Positions 34,245-42,665 of a stretch of 64,000 bases of DNA are shown here, piece after piece. Made by a program: the position numbers and the translations under genes. The DNA comes from JAKPBU01 sp964425695. GTDB lineage: Bacteria > Pseudomonadota > Gammaproteobacteria > Xanthomonadales > Xanthomonadaceae. Numbering within the stretch: position 1 is the stretch's first letter; each line of letters opens with the position of its first letter. The DNA is taken from the NCBI GenBank assembly GCA_964425695.1, contig CAYRNF010000003.1, positions 186,001-250,000 on the forward strand, in the 5' to 3' direction. The notes under the pieces are model-generated. The model saw only the letters and a program-made list of their open reading frames with translations. It made no database searches and was not told where the DNA came from.

Positions 34245-34263
34245 TGATATCACTTTGATATCA
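34245..34263. promoter_or_regulatory. Tandem TGATATCA palindrome, putative operator
   Basis: Two perfect copies of the palindrome TGATATCA (34245-34252 and 34256-34263) have centres 11 bp apart, one turn of the helix. A -10-like CATTAT (34262-34267) abuts the second copy, so a repressor bound here would cover the core promoter. The AT-rich block stands out in very GC-rich surroundings. The operon encodes its own ribbon-helix-helix protein (35458-35649), a class that typically binds tandem half-sites at about this spacing, making autoregulation likely. Confidence 0.6.
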
Positions 34264-34310
34264 TTATGCGGACCACGGCATTCCGCCCGGACTCCTCGAG
34301 AACCGCCGCC

Positions 34311-35174
34311 ATGAAAGAACTGCCCCTGCGCTCGCTTCCCGGCATTCCGATGCTGCTTGCCCTGCTCGCCGGCGCCGGCGTGGGGCTGTACCTGGCCATC
34401 GGCGGGTTGGGCGCCGACGCGTTCGCGCAGGCCGCGGCCGGTGCGCTGCTGGCGTTCGTGGCCGCGTTCTGCCTGTTCGGCCTGTACATGGTCGAACCCA
34501 ACCAGGCCGCGGTGGTGAGCCTGTTCGGCAAGTACGTGGGCACGGTGAAGGACAACGGCCTGCGCTGGAACAACCCCTTCTTCTCCAAGAAGAAAGTGTC
34601 CATGCGGGTGCGCAACTTCGAAAGCGGCAAGCTCAAGGTCAACGAACTGGACGGCTCGCCCATCGAGATCGCCGCGGTGATCGTGTGGCAGGTGATCGAC
34701 GCGTCCGAGGCCGTCTACAACGTGGACGACTACGAAAGCTTCGTCCACATCCAGACCGAGTCGGCGCTGCGCACCATGGCCACCAGCTATCCGTACGACC
34801 AGCACGAGGAAGGCCAGATCGCCCTGCGCAGCCACGCCGCGGAGATCAGCGAACACCTGCAGAAAGAACTGGCCGAACGTCTGGCCGATGCCGGGGTGCA
34901 GGTCCTGGACGCCCGCATCAGCCACCTGGCCTACGCGCCGGAGATCGCCCACGCCATGCTGCAGCGCCAGCAGGCCAATGCCGTGATCGCCGCACGCACC
35001 CGCATCGTCGCCGGCGCGGTGGGCATGGTGGAAATGGCCCTGGCCGAACTGCAGAAGAACGGCGTGGTGCACCTGGACGAGGAACGCAAGGCCGCGATGG
35101 TCAGCAACCTGCTGGTGGTGCTGTGCGGCGACCGCAGCACCCAGCCGATCGTCAACGCCGGGACGCTGTACTGA
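34311..35174 (+). CDS. SPFH (band 7) domain membrane protein
   Basis: 287 aa from the ATG at 34311; the ATG at 34266 falls inside the putative promoter. Two membrane segments at the N-terminus (about 15-30 and 40-62, the latter AAFCLFGLYMV) are followed by a full SPFH domain: VEPNQAAVVSLFGKYVGTVK, GLRWNNPFF, KVNELDGSPIEIAAVIVWQV, DYESFVHIQTESALR and an EISEHLQKELAERLADAGVQ coiled region. SPFH proteins oligomerise on membranes and organise microdomains or proteases. It is translationally coupled to the next gene (TGATG). Confidence 0.92.
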   Translation: MKELPLRSLPGIPMLLALLAGAGVGLYLAIGGLGADAFAQAAAGALLAFVAAFCLFGLYMVEPNQAAVVSLFGKYVGTVKDNGLRWNNPFFSKKKVSMRVRNFESGKLKVNELDGSPIEIAAVIVWQVIDASEAVYNVDDYESFVHIQTESALRTMATSYPYDQHEEGQIALRSHAAEISEHLQKELAERLADAGVQVLDARISHLAYAPEIAHAMLQRQQANAVIAARTRIVAGAVGMVEMALAELQKNGVVHLDEERKAAMVSNLLVVLCGDRSTQPIVNAGTLY

Positions 35175-35461
35175 TGGAAGGCGTGGTGCCGCTGCTGGTG
35201 GCGGTGAGCGGCCTGCCCGCGGTCGGAATCGCGGCGTGGCTGGCACGGTCGTCGCTGCCGCAGCGACAGGCGCTGGCGCTGCACATGGCGCTGGTGGGCA
35301 TCGCGATCTTCGCCGGCGCACTGGTCCTGTACTGGGCCGGTGCGGACGCGGGGCGGGTCCGCGCCGTGGCGGCCGTGTTGCTCGTGGTGGTGAACCTGCT
35401 GGGCGTCTCCCTGCTGCTGCGGCTGCGCCTCGATGGTGCCGGGCGGCGGCGCCGGCCGTGA
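35174..35461 (+). CDS. Small membrane protein in the SPFH operon
   Basis: 95 aa with three hydrophobic helices (about 3-25, 33-55, 63-85) and a basic C-terminus (RLRLDGAGRRRRP). No soluble domain, so it is not a canonical NfeD protein, though it occupies the place where NfeD partners of SPFH proteins are often found. Its ATG shares a base with the SPFH stop and its stop overlaps the regulator's GTG (GTGA), giving a tightly coupled trio. Function unknown; a membrane partner of the SPFH scaffold is the simplest guess. Confidence 0.75.
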   Translation: MEGVVPLLVAVSGLPAVGIAAWLARSSLPQRQALALHMALVGIAIFAGALVLYWAGADAGRVRAVAAVLLVVVNLLGVSLLLRLRLDGAGRRRRP

Positions 35462-35649
35462 GCGAGAAGAAAGCCTATCCGCTGCGCATCAACGCCGACG
35501 TCCTGGCGGCCGCGCAGCGCTGGGCGGACGACGAGCTGCGCAGCCTCAATGCGCAAATCGAATACGTGCTGCGCGACGCGCTGCGCAAGGCCGGGCGGCT
35601 CAAGCCGGACGAGCGCCCGCCCCCGCCGGAAGAAGACGGCACGACCTGA
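35458..35649 (+). CDS. Arc-like ribbon-helix-helix protein
   Basis: 63 aa. Starts with the beta-strand AYPLRINADVLAAAQRWADD followed by two helices (ELRSLNAQIEYVLRDALRKAG), the Arc/CopG ribbon-helix-helix dimer fold, and ends in a Pro/Glu tail. Such proteins bind tandem operators as dimers of dimers. GTG start overlapping the upstream stop. No partner toxin is coded next to it; the following gene is DUF4177. It is the obvious candidate regulator for the TGATATCA pair ahead of the operon. Confidence 0.85.
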   Translation: MSEKKAYPLRINADVLAAAQRWADDELRSLNAQIEYVLRDALRKAGRLKPDERPPPPEEDGTT

Positions 35650-35715
35650 CACCAGACACCGGGCGCGCCACCGTTCGCGCTGCCGCACACGCCACGCACG
35701 CACGAGGGGAATGAC

Positions 35716-35898
35716 ATGAGCAACCGTTGGGAATACGAAGTCGCCGAACTGCCGCAGAACATGTGGGGCGTCGTCGATCCGAAGAAGCTGAAGGAGCAGT
35801 TCAACCTGCTCGGCCGCCAGGGGTGGGAACTGGTCGGCTTCAACCACAACGTGATGACCGGCAAGCCGGTGGCCGTGTTCAAGAGGACCACGCCATGA
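35716..35898 (+). CDS. DUF4177 family protein
   Basis: 60 aa, AGGGGAA before the ATG. The single domain WEYEVAELPQNMWGVVDP, then LKEQFNLLGRQGWELVGF matches DUF4177 (short sheet followed by a helix with GWELV). Function is unknown. It lies 66 bases after the RHH gene and its stop overlaps the hydrolase start (ATGA), so the five genes appear to be one unit. Soluble, no export signal. Confidence 0.85.
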   Translation: MSNRWEYEVAELPQNMWGVVDPKKLKEQFNLLGRQGWELVGFNHNVMTGKPVAVFKRTTP

Positions 35899-37208
35899 GC
35901 CTGCGCCGCACCGCATTGGGTACCGCGCTTGCACTGGCCGCGCTGTCCGCGCACGCGCAGGTACCGCCGGAACAGGCGCGCGAGATCGCCACCAGGGCGC
36001 TGGACCAGCTCGATGCCGGGCAGTACGCGCAGGTGGAAGCCATGTTTGAAGCGGAGATGGCCAAGGCCGTGCCCGCCGCCACGCTCAAGTCGGTCTGGGA
36101 GTCGCTGCCCGCACAGGCCGGCGCGGCCACCGGGCGCGGCGAGCCGCAGTTCGCCGTGCAGGGCGAGATCGCAGCGGTGCAGGTCCCGCTGCACCACGTA
36201 CGTGCCGAACTGGTCGCCAAGTTCGCCATCGACGCGCAAGGCAGGATCATCGGCTTCCTGGTGCAGCCGGCCACGCAGGCGGCAGCGCCGGCGGTGAGCG
36301 CGGACGCACCGTTCGAGGAACGCGAGTTCAGCGTGGGCACGGACGCGCGCGCCCTGCCCGGCACGCTCGCGATGCCGAAGGGCCAGGGCCCCTTCCCCGC
36401 CGTGGTGCTGGTGCACGGCTCCGGCCCGCACGACCGCGACGAAACCATCGGCCCCAACCGCCCGTTCCTGGACATCGCGCGTGGCCTTGCGGCGCAGGGC
36501 ATCGCGGTGCTGCGCTACGACAAGCGTACGAAGGCGCGCGCGCAGGATTTCGCGGGACGCGACTACACCATCGACGAGGAAACCACCGCCGATGCGGTGG
36601 CCGCCGTGGCGGCGCTGCGCAAGGCCGACGGCATCGACCCGCGGCGCGTGTTCGTACTGGGACACAGCCAGGGCGGCATGCTGGCGCCGCGCATCGCACG
36701 GCAGTCCGGCGAAGTGGCCGGCATCGTGCTGCTGGCCGCGCCTGCGCGGCCGCTGCTGGACATCCTGGTCGAGCAGAACCAGCGCCTGGCCGTGCTGGAC
36801 GACGGCAGGACCAGCGACGCCGAGCGCGCCGCGATCGACAAGCTCAAGGCGCAGGCCGCCGCCGCGCGCAACGATCCGGCCGCCAAGGCCGATGCGCTGC
36901 CCCTGGGCCTGCCCGCCAGCTACTGGCGCAGCACCGACACGGTGGACCCGGTAGCCGAGGCCAAGCAGGCCGACGTGCCGATGCTGGTGCTGCAGGGCGC
37001 GCGCGACATCCAGGTGGTGGACGCCGACTGGCAGCGCTGGAAAGGCGGCTTCCACGGCAATCCGAAGGTCGCCTTCAAGCTGTACGACACGCTCAACCAT
37101 CTGGGCATCGCCGGCGAAGGCGAAGGTTCGCTGGCCGAGTACGGCACGCCCGGCAAGGTCGACGCGCAGCTGATCGCGGACGTGGCCGCCTGGATCCAGG
37201 CGCGCTGA
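35895..37208 (+). CDS. Exported alpha/beta hydrolase with DUF3887-like domain
   Basis: 437 aa. A signal peptide (MSLRRTALGTALALAALS, cut after AHA) is followed by a DUF3887-type domain (about 25-125: QLDAGQYAQVEAMFEAEMAK, AVQVPLHHVRAELVAKFAID) and an S9-type alpha/beta hydrolase with HGSGPHDRDET, nucleophile S258 in LGHSQGG and an acid-base pair near VLQGARDIQV and LNHLGI. Likely a periplasmic esterase or peptidase. Last gene of the SPFH operon, linked by an ATGA overlap; the link to membrane organisation is inference. Confidence 0.88.
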   Translation: MSLRRTALGTALALAALSAHAQVPPEQAREIATRALDQLDAGQYAQVEAMFEAEMAKAVPAATLKSVWESLPAQAGAATGRGEPQFAVQGEIAAVQVPLHHVRAELVAKFAIDAQGRIIGFLVQPATQAAAPAVSADAPFEEREFSVGTDARALPGTLAMPKGQGPFPAVVLVHGSGPHDRDETIGPNRPFLDIARGLAAQGIAVLRYDKRTKARAQDFAGRDYTIDEETTADAVAAVAALRKADGIDPRRVFVLGHSQGGMLAPRIARQSGEVAGIVLLAAPARPLLDILVEQNQRLAVLDDGRTSDAERAAIDKLKAQAAAARNDPAAKADALPLGLPASYWRSTDTVDPVAEAKQADVPMLVLQGARDIQVVDADWQRWKGGFHGNPKVAFKLYDTLNHLGIAGEGEGSLAEYGTPGKVDAQLIADVAAWIQAR

Positions 37209-37263
37209 GCGGGCGCCGCGCCGCGCGCTGCGGGTCGGCGCGACTGCGCTAACCTTCCGCGCC

Positions 37264-38064
37264 ATGCGCGTTCGCCCCCGCATCCTGCACAACACCGCCA
37301 CCATCGAAGCATGGCCGGCCTGGCTGCTGCGCGCGCGCAGCAACGGCGATGCGCGCACGCTGGCACGCGCGAGCCACGTGCTGCGGCGCAAGCGCGACGG
37401 CCGCTTCCTTGCGGCGCTACTGCCGCAAGGCGTGGTGCCGCTGCTGCCGCGCGGCACGCGCGAGGCCGGCATCGACGCGGCGCTGGATGCGCTGCGGCAC
37501 GCACCGGTGCACCGGCGCAGCGGCGTGGAGCGTGTCGGCGCACTGCCGCTGGACCGCCTGCGCGAACGCCTTGAGACGCTGGGGCTGGACGAGGCGTACG
37601 GAGAGCGCACCGGCCTGCCGCTGGTGGCCGAACCGGAGTGGCTCGCGCTGGCCGGTTTCGACCGTTACCGCCGTCCGCTGTGGCTGCATGCCGGCGCCGC
37701 CCGCGCATGGGAACGCCTGCACGCCGCGGCGCTGCGCGACGGCGCGGTGCTGGAGGCGATCTCGGGCTACCGCAGCCACGACTACCAGCTGGGCATCTTC
37801 GCGCGCAAACGCGCCCGTGGACAGGCCGTGCAGGACATCCTCACCGTCAACGCGGCACCGGGCTACAGCGAACATCATTCCGGCCGCGCGCTGGACATCG
37901 GTGCGCCCGGAGAGGCGCCGGCGGAGACGTCGTTCGAAGGCACGGCGGCGTTCGCCTGGTTGCGCGACAACGCAGCCGCCTACGGTTTCGCCATGAGTTA
38001 CCCGCGCGGCAATCCGCACGGCATCGTGTACGAACCGTGGCACTGGTGCTGGCATGACGGGTGA
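37264..38064 (+). CDS. M15 family D-Ala-D-Ala carboxypeptidase (VanY-like)
   Basis: 266 aa. The C-terminal VanY domain (about 140-266) has the zinc-site motifs EHHSGRALDIG (His and Asp ligands) and EPWHWCW (catalytic Glu and His ligand) and the conserved EAISGYRSHDYQLGIF strand. The N-terminal 130 residues are Arg/Leu-rich with no recognised domain. No clear signal peptide is visible, unusual for a peptidoglycan peptidase; it may act on recycled muropeptides in the cytoplasm or have an unrecognised export route. Overlaps the acyltransferase gene by 11 bases. Confidence 0.87.
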   Translation: MRVRPRILHNTATIEAWPAWLLRARSNGDARTLARASHVLRRKRDGRFLAALLPQGVVPLLPRGTREAGIDAALDALRHAPVHRRSGVERVGALPLDRLRERLETLGLDEAYGERTGLPLVAEPEWLALAGFDRYRRPLWLHAGAARAWERLHAAALRDGAVLEAISGYRSHDYQLGIFARKRARGQAVQDILTVNAAPGYSEHHSGRALDIGAPGEAPAETSFEGTAAFAWLRDNAAAYGFAMSYPRGNPHGIVYEPWHWCWHDG

Positions 38065-39157
38065 ACCCGTCGCGGGTGCGCTGCGCGCGCGCCCGCGCTG
38101 GGCGCCGGCCCCCAGCATCGGCCAGGCCTGGGCGCAGGGCCGCAACAACTTCAACCTGATGCGGCTGGTGGCGGCGTGGATGGTGATCTACGGGCATGCT
38201 TCGGCCGTCACCGGCGTGCCGTTCACCGACGCGTTCGCCTGGGCCACGCGGCTGCGCGGCGCCGGCGCGGTGGCGGTGGACCTGTTCTTCGTGGTCAGCG
38301 GATTCCTGATCGCCGCCAGCCTGCAGCGCAACGACGTGCGCGGCTACCTGGTCTCGCGCGGGCTGCGCATCGTGCCGGCGCTGCTGGTCTGCGTCGCGGT
38401 GACGGCCTTCGTGCTCGGCCCCTTGCTCACCACCGCGGCGCAGTACTGGAGCGATGCGCGCACCTGGGAGTACGTCGCGGTGAACGCGTCGCTGCTGCTG
38501 AGCCGCTTCCACCTGCCGGGCGTGTTCGAGCTGCACCCCAGCAGCGTGGTCAACGGATCGCTGTGGACGCTGCCCAACGAGGCCAGGCTCTACGTGCTGC
38601 TGCTGGTGGCATGGCTGCTGGGGCTGCTGGCGCCGCGCCGCTATGCGCTGCTGTGGGCCGCGGCGATGCTGGCCGGCTACCTGCTGGCGTGGCGGTTCTG
38701 GCCGCTGGCCGACCATGTCCAGAAATACGCGGAGTGCACCGCGTTCTTCATCACCGGCACCCTGCTGTGGGTGCTGCGCGGGCGGATCCGGCTGTCGGGA
38801 CTGGCGGTCTTCGGACTGCTGCTGGCCTTCGCCGCGCTACGCGGCGGCACCTGGTCGCACCTGCCCTACTTCGGGCTGCTGACCTACGGCACGCTGTATC
38901 TGGCGCTGCGCGTGCGCCTGCCGGTGATCCGGCATACCGACCTGTCGTACGGCGTATACCTGTACGGCTGGCCCGCCCAGCAGCTGGCCTGGATGCTGCC
39001 CTGGGGCAAGGGCATCGCCGGCAACATCCTCATCGCCAGCGCCATCGCGCTGGCGCTGGGGGCCCTGTCCTGGTTCCTGGTCGAACGCCCCGCGCTGCGG
39101 CTCAAGAGGCGCTGGGTGGCCAAGGCGCCGCCGATCTCGCCGGTGGGCGCCCCCTAG
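38054..39157 (+). CDS. Acyltransferase-3 family membrane protein (OafA/YrhL type)
   Basis: 367 aa with about ten helices. The first helix carries NLMRLVAAWMVIYGHASAV with the catalytic-type histidine, followed by GAVAVDLFFVVSGFLIAASL and RGYLVSRGLRIVPALLVCV, the standard acyltransferase-3 pattern. The C-terminal helix ends FLVERPALRLKRRW. Such enzymes add acetyl or other acyl groups to surface glycans. It overlaps the VanY-like gene out of frame, so the two are coupled. Confidence 0.92.
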   Translation: MTGEPVAGALRARPRWAPAPSIGQAWAQGRNNFNLMRLVAAWMVIYGHASAVTGVPFTDAFAWATRLRGAGAVAVDLFFVVSGFLIAASLQRNDVRGYLVSRGLRIVPALLVCVAVTAFVLGPLLTTAAQYWSDARTWEYVAVNASLLLSRFHLPGVFELHPSSVVNGSLWTLPNEARLYVLLLVAWLLGLLAPRRYALLWAAAMLAGYLLAWRFWPLADHVQKYAECTAFFITGTLLWVLRGRIRLSGLAVFGLLLAFAALRGGTWSHLPYFGLLTYGTLYLALRVRLPVIRHTDLSYGVYLYGWPAQQLAWMLPWGKGIAGNILIASAIALALGALSWFLVERPALRLKRRWVAKAPPISPVGAP

Positions 39158-39257
39158 CGCGACAGGGCAGCCGCTCGCCGGTCCGGTCGTCGCATGCCGG
39201 CATGGTTCCGAACCGCCCTCTGCCCACGCAGCGCTGCCCTTTCGCGCACCGCGTCCG

Positions 39258-39920
39258 CTACGACTGGGAACGCGGCACGGGCGGGGCCGCGAAATCCGCG
39301 ATGCGCCACAGGTACAGGCTGGCGTAGGTGCGGTACGGCGCCCAGCGCGCGCACAGTTCCGGCAGGGCCTTCGGCACCGGCATGGCATCGAGCCAGAGCA
39401 CCCGTTGCACGCCCTTGCGGATCCCCAGGTCGTCCACCGGCAGGATGTCCGCGCGCCCCAGCCGGAACATCAGCATCATTTCCACCGTCCAGCGGCCGAT
39501 GCCGCGGACCGGTACCAGCGCGGCGATGATCTCGTCCGGGGTCATCACCGACATCGCGCGCAGCGTGGGAATCTCGCCGCGGGCCTCGCGCGCGGCCAGG
39601 TCGCGCAGCGCCAGGGCCTTGTTGCCCGAGACGCCGCACGCGCGCAGGGCGGCGTCGTCGATACGGCCCAAGGTGTCGAAATGCAGCCGCTTGCTGCCGA
39701 TGGCGGCTTCCACGCGGCCCACGATCGTCGCCGCGGCCTTGCCGCTGAGCTGCTGGTAGAGGATCGCGCGCGCCAGCGCGTCCACCGGATCGAACGGCCT
39801 GCGCCAGCGCGGGTCGGGTTCGATCGGCCCTACGCGCCTCATCCATGCCGCCAGCCGGCGGTCGCGCGACAGATGCGCATGCGCCGCATCCACGTCGAAT
39901 CCGCGCGCGAAACGGGGCAT
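39258..39920 (-). CDS. DNA-3-methyladenine glycosylase II-type
   Basis: 220 aa. HhH-GPD glycosylase: LARAILYQQLSGKAAATIVG, GVSGNKALALRDLA, the hairpin VPVRGIGRWTVEMML and the catalytic aspartate in LPVDDLGIRKGVQR, with a C-terminal WAPYRTYASLYLWRI. It removes alkylated bases such as 3-methyladenine. No N-terminal regulatory (Ada) domain is fused. Its start is 4 bases from the stop of the DUF423 gene, so the pair is co-transcribed. Confidence 0.92.
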   Translation of the reverse strand: MPRFARGFDVDAAHAHLSRDRRLAAWMRRVGPIEPDPRWRRPFDPVDALARAILYQQLSGKAAATIVGRVEAAIGSKRLHFDTLGRIDDAALRACGVSGNKALALRDLAAREARGEIPTLRAMSVMTPDEIIAALVPVRGIGRWTVEMMLMFRLGRADILPVDDLGIRKGVQRVLWLDAMPVPKALPELCARWAPYRTYASLYLWRIADFAAPPVPRSQS

Positions 39921-39924
39921 GACC

Positions 39925-40317
39925 CTAACCGCCCCGCAGTGCGACGGCAGCCCATGCGAGCCACCCGGCGATCAGCAGGCCACCGCCGAGCGGCGCGACC
40001 GCCGCACCGGATCCCAGGAACACCGAAGCGGCAAGCGCGCCGCAGAACAGCACGCACCCGGCCAGCAGCGCGGCCAGCACCCGGCCCGCTGCCCGCGTCC
40101 GCGCGTGCGGCGCCAACGCGGCCAGCGCCAGGCCGTGGCCGAAGGCGAATGCCGCGGCGGTCTGCAGCCGCGACTGCGAGGCACCGTCGACCCCGTGCGC
40201 CGCGTACGCCGCCAGCGCGACCGACACCGCCAGCAGGCAGGCGCCGGCCGCGACGAGCGCGCGCCGCGAGGGCGAAACGATCGGATCCTGCGCGCGCGGT
40301 GCAGTGGTGTGCGTCAT
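39925..40317 (-). CDS. DUF423 family membrane protein
   Basis: 130 aa with four helices. The DUF423 pattern LLAVSVALAAYAAHGVDG, AFAFGHGLALAAL, VLFCGALAASVFLGSG and LGGGLLIAGWLAWA is intact. Function unknown. Upstream of the glycosylase gene with a 4-base gap on the same strand. Confidence 0.9.
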   Translation of the reverse strand: MTHTTAPRAQDPIVSPSRRALVAAGACLLAVSVALAAYAAHGVDGASQSRLQTAAAFAFGHGLALAALAPHARTRAAGRVLAALLAGCVLFCGALAASVFLGSGAAVAPLGGGLLIAGWLAWAAVALRGG

Positions 40318-40413
40318 TCGCGCCTCCTCAAACGCGGTGCGCCGCGTACTGGACGCGGCGCACTGGAACTGTCTTAGCGAGCGGCGGATCGGCAGACCCG
40401 CCGCGCCCGGGAC

Positions 40414-41721
40414 CTACTCGGCCGAACCGGCTTCCGGCGCCGCGGCGGGCGCGGCCGGTGCAGCGGCGGCCGCGGGCACCGGGGCTTCCGGCGCGCCCGG
40501 CACCTTCAGGTCCCAGTACACGTCGAACTGGCCCTGCGGCTGCTGGTTCGCATCGGCGGTGAACGCCTTGTCGATGCCGTTCTTGTAGACCTCGTACGGG
40601 CGGCCGGTGACTTCGTAGCCCTGGGTCACCGCCCACGCGCGCAGCGCGTTGCGCACGTTCTCAAGCTCGGCCATGAAGCCGACATAGGTAGCGGTGGCCG
40701 CACCGCGCGCCGGCTGGCGCACGTAGGTCACGGGACCCTGCAGGCTCAGGCCGGTCAGTTCCGGACCCGTGGCGGCGCGGATCGGCGCGGGCGGCAGGGT
40801 CGGCGTCTTGGCGGGGGCTGCGCCCTCGTCCGCCGCGGCCGTCTCTGCGCCGGCTTGATCTTCCTGCCCTTCCTGCGGTGCGGCCCCAGCGGCGTCGGCG
40901 CCACCGGTGCCGGCCTTGCGCACCGGCTGGACCACGTCGAAGTTGTAGTTCTCGCGGCCCAGTTCGGTGGACACGATGCGCATCGGACCGGCGCGCTCCA
41001 GGCCGCTGGCGGCCATGGTGCGGTTGATCCACTCCATGTTCGACTTCATCGAATTCTGGATGGTCAGGTTGTTGCGCTCGACCGAACCGGCCGGCACCAC
41101 CAGCAGGTCCTCGGCCGGCAGCTCGACGCGGCGCATGTTCTCCAGGCGCGTGCCCTGCTGCTTGTAGTCCACGTTGGGCACCGAAGCGAGCATGTTGGCC
41201 AGCCGGTTCAGGCCCATGGCCATGTCGTCGCCCACGTTGCGGCTCACGTACAGCCCGGCGTAGCGGCCCAGGATGTTCCAGCCGTAGCTCACGTGGTACT
41301 TCTGCTTGATCTCGACGTTACGCCCCGAACGACCCGTGGGCTTCAGCTCGAAACGCATGGTCTTGTCGCTGCCGCGCTGGTTGTTCTCCAGCTTGTAGAC
41401 GATCAGCTCGTTGGGGACGCTTTCCACGATCTCCCAGCTGCCCTTGCCGATCTGCGCGTTGTCGGACTCGTAGTCGAGGCGCGCGCCCACGCCCGCGTCG
41501 GGGCCCGACAGCTTCATCTGCACCTTCGGATCGCGCAGCACCAGCGGGTTCCAGTCGTCGAAGCGGCGCAGGCTGTTGAGCGTGTCGTACACGATCGTCA
41601 TCCGGCGGTTGGTCTCGACGGTTTCCTGCAGGTTGCGCTGCGACGGCAGGAAGATGGCGACCAGCAGGAACAGGCCGGCCACGATGGCCAGGGAAATCAG
41701 GATCTCGATCAAACGAGTCAT
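40414..41721 (-). CDS. SRPBCC-like membrane-anchored protein
   Basis: 435 aa. One N-terminal membrane helix (about 5-25) leads to an SRPBCC/polyketide-cyclase-type domain (about 35-185: IVYDTLNSLRRFDDWNPLVL, GKGSWEIVESVPNELIVYKL) and a second alpha-beta domain whose C-terminal half (AELENVRNALRAWAVTQGYE, GRPYEVYKNGIDKAF) resembles GyrI-like folds. A disordered Ala/Pro linker (about 270-320) and an Ala/Pro tail surround the second domain. GGAG precedes the ATG. Probably binds a hydrophobic ligand at the periplasmic face. Confidence 0.8.
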   Translation of the reverse strand: MTRLIEILISLAIVAGLFLLVAIFLPSQRNLQETVETNRRMTIVYDTLNSLRRFDDWNPLVLRDPKVQMKLSGPDAGVGARLDYESDNAQIGKGSWEIVESVPNELIVYKLENNQRGSDKTMRFELKPTGRSGRNVEIKQKYHVSYGWNILGRYAGLYVSRNVGDDMAMGLNRLANMLASVPNVDYKQQGTRLENMRRVELPAEDLLVVPAGSVERNNLTIQNSMKSNMEWINRTMAASGLERAGPMRIVSTELGRENYNFDVVQPVRKAGTGGADAAGAAPQEGQEDQAGAETAAADEGAAPAKTPTLPPAPIRAATGPELTGLSLQGPVTYVRQPARGAATATYVGFMAELENVRNALRAWAVTQGYEVTGRPYEVYKNGIDKAFTADANQQPQGQFDVYWDLKVPGAPEAPVPAAAAAPAAPAAAPEAGSAE

Positions 41722-42023
41722 TCAGGGGTTCTCCGGGGAACTCTACTAACCGGCCGGGCCGGGGGCGCAGACCGGCCATCCTAGCAAGTTGGCGCTGGCC
41801 GGGCGAGCCGTTCGGTTCATGCACAACGCCGTAACTTCACTATCAAGCGGGTCGTTGCACGCACGGACGTCACATCCGGCTCGACCAGCAGGCCCCGTTT
41901 GCCGTGCCGGCGCGTTCTCGCACAGCCTGCTCGCAGGGTGACTTGCCGCGGCTTGCGCGCCACTGGCGCGCGCGGACCCGAACGCCCGCCGCGCTGCGGC
42001 GGGCAGGCCATCCTGGCCGCCGG
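41722..42023. other. 302-bp intergenic region
   Basis: Between two minus-strand units. It holds the hairpin at 41984-42004 downstream of the LuxR-type regulator and presumably the promoter of the SRPBCC-like gene. Apart from a moderately AT-rich patch around 41820-41850 (CACAACGCCGTAACTTCACT) I see nothing further. Confidence 0.4.
41984..42004 (-). terminator. Hairpin after the LuxR-type response regulator gene
   Basis: GCCCGCCGC-AGC-GCGGCGGGC on the minus strand is a perfect 9-bp stem, 20 bases after the stop at 42024. Only GTT follows, so termination would rely on the GC-rich stem. Confidence 0.45.
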
Positions 42024-42665
42024 CTACACCAGCTGCAACTCGAACGCCTTGAGCACCGCACGGGTGCGATCGCGCACGCCGAGCTTGCTCAGGATGTTCG
42101 AGACGTGGTTCTTGATCGTGCCTTCGGCCACGCCCAGCGAGTTGGCGATTTCCTTGTTGGAAAAGCCGCCCGCCATCAGCCGCAGGATCTCGGTTTCGCG
42201 ATCGGTGAGCGGATCGGGCCGGTCCAGGCTGACGAAGTCGTTGCGCATGTGCTCCAGGCCGGACAGCAGGCGCTGGGTGACGGCCGGCTGCACCAGCGAG
42301 CCGCCCGCGGCCACGGTCTGGATCGCCCCCACCAGCTGGTCCAGCGACACGTCCTTCAGCAGGTAGCCCTTGGCCCCCGCCTTCAGGCCGGCCAGCACCA
42401 GCTGGTCGTCGTCGAAGGTGGTCAGGATGATCGTGGGCGGCAGCTGCCCGGTGCGCGACAGCGCCTGGAGCGCTTCCAGGCCCGACATCACCGGCATGCG
42501 CATGTCCATCAGCACCACGTCGGGCGCAAGCTGCGGGATCAACTCCACGGCCTGACGGCCGTCGGAGGCCTCGCCCACCACCTCGATGTCGTCGGCCAGT
42601 CCCAGCAGGGAGCGCACGCCCTGCCGCACAAGGGTCTGGTCGTCGACCAGGGCTACGCGAATCAT
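42024..42665 (-). CDS. LuxR/NarL-family response regulator
   Basis: 213 aa. Receiver with D8/D9, phosphoacceptor D54 in VVLMDMRMP and lysine in KGYLLKDVS; C-terminal LuxR helix-turn-helix LTDRETEILRLMAGGFSNKE, then VAEGTIKNHVSNILSKLGVR. Together with the overlapping histidine kinase this is a DesKR/LiaSR-style pair; target genes cannot be told. ATG overlaps the kinase stop (ATGA). Confidence 0.95.
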   Translation of the reverse strand: MIRVALVDDQTLVRQGVRSLLGLADDIEVVGEASDGRQAVELIPQLAPDVVLMDMRMPVMSGLEALQALSRTGQLPPTIILTTFDDDQLVLAGLKAGAKGYLLKDVSLDQLVGAIQTVAAGGSLVQPAVTQRLLSGLEHMRNDFVSLDRPDPLTDRETEILRLMAGGFSNKEIANSLGVAEGTIKNHVSNILSKLGVRDRTRAVLKAFELQLV

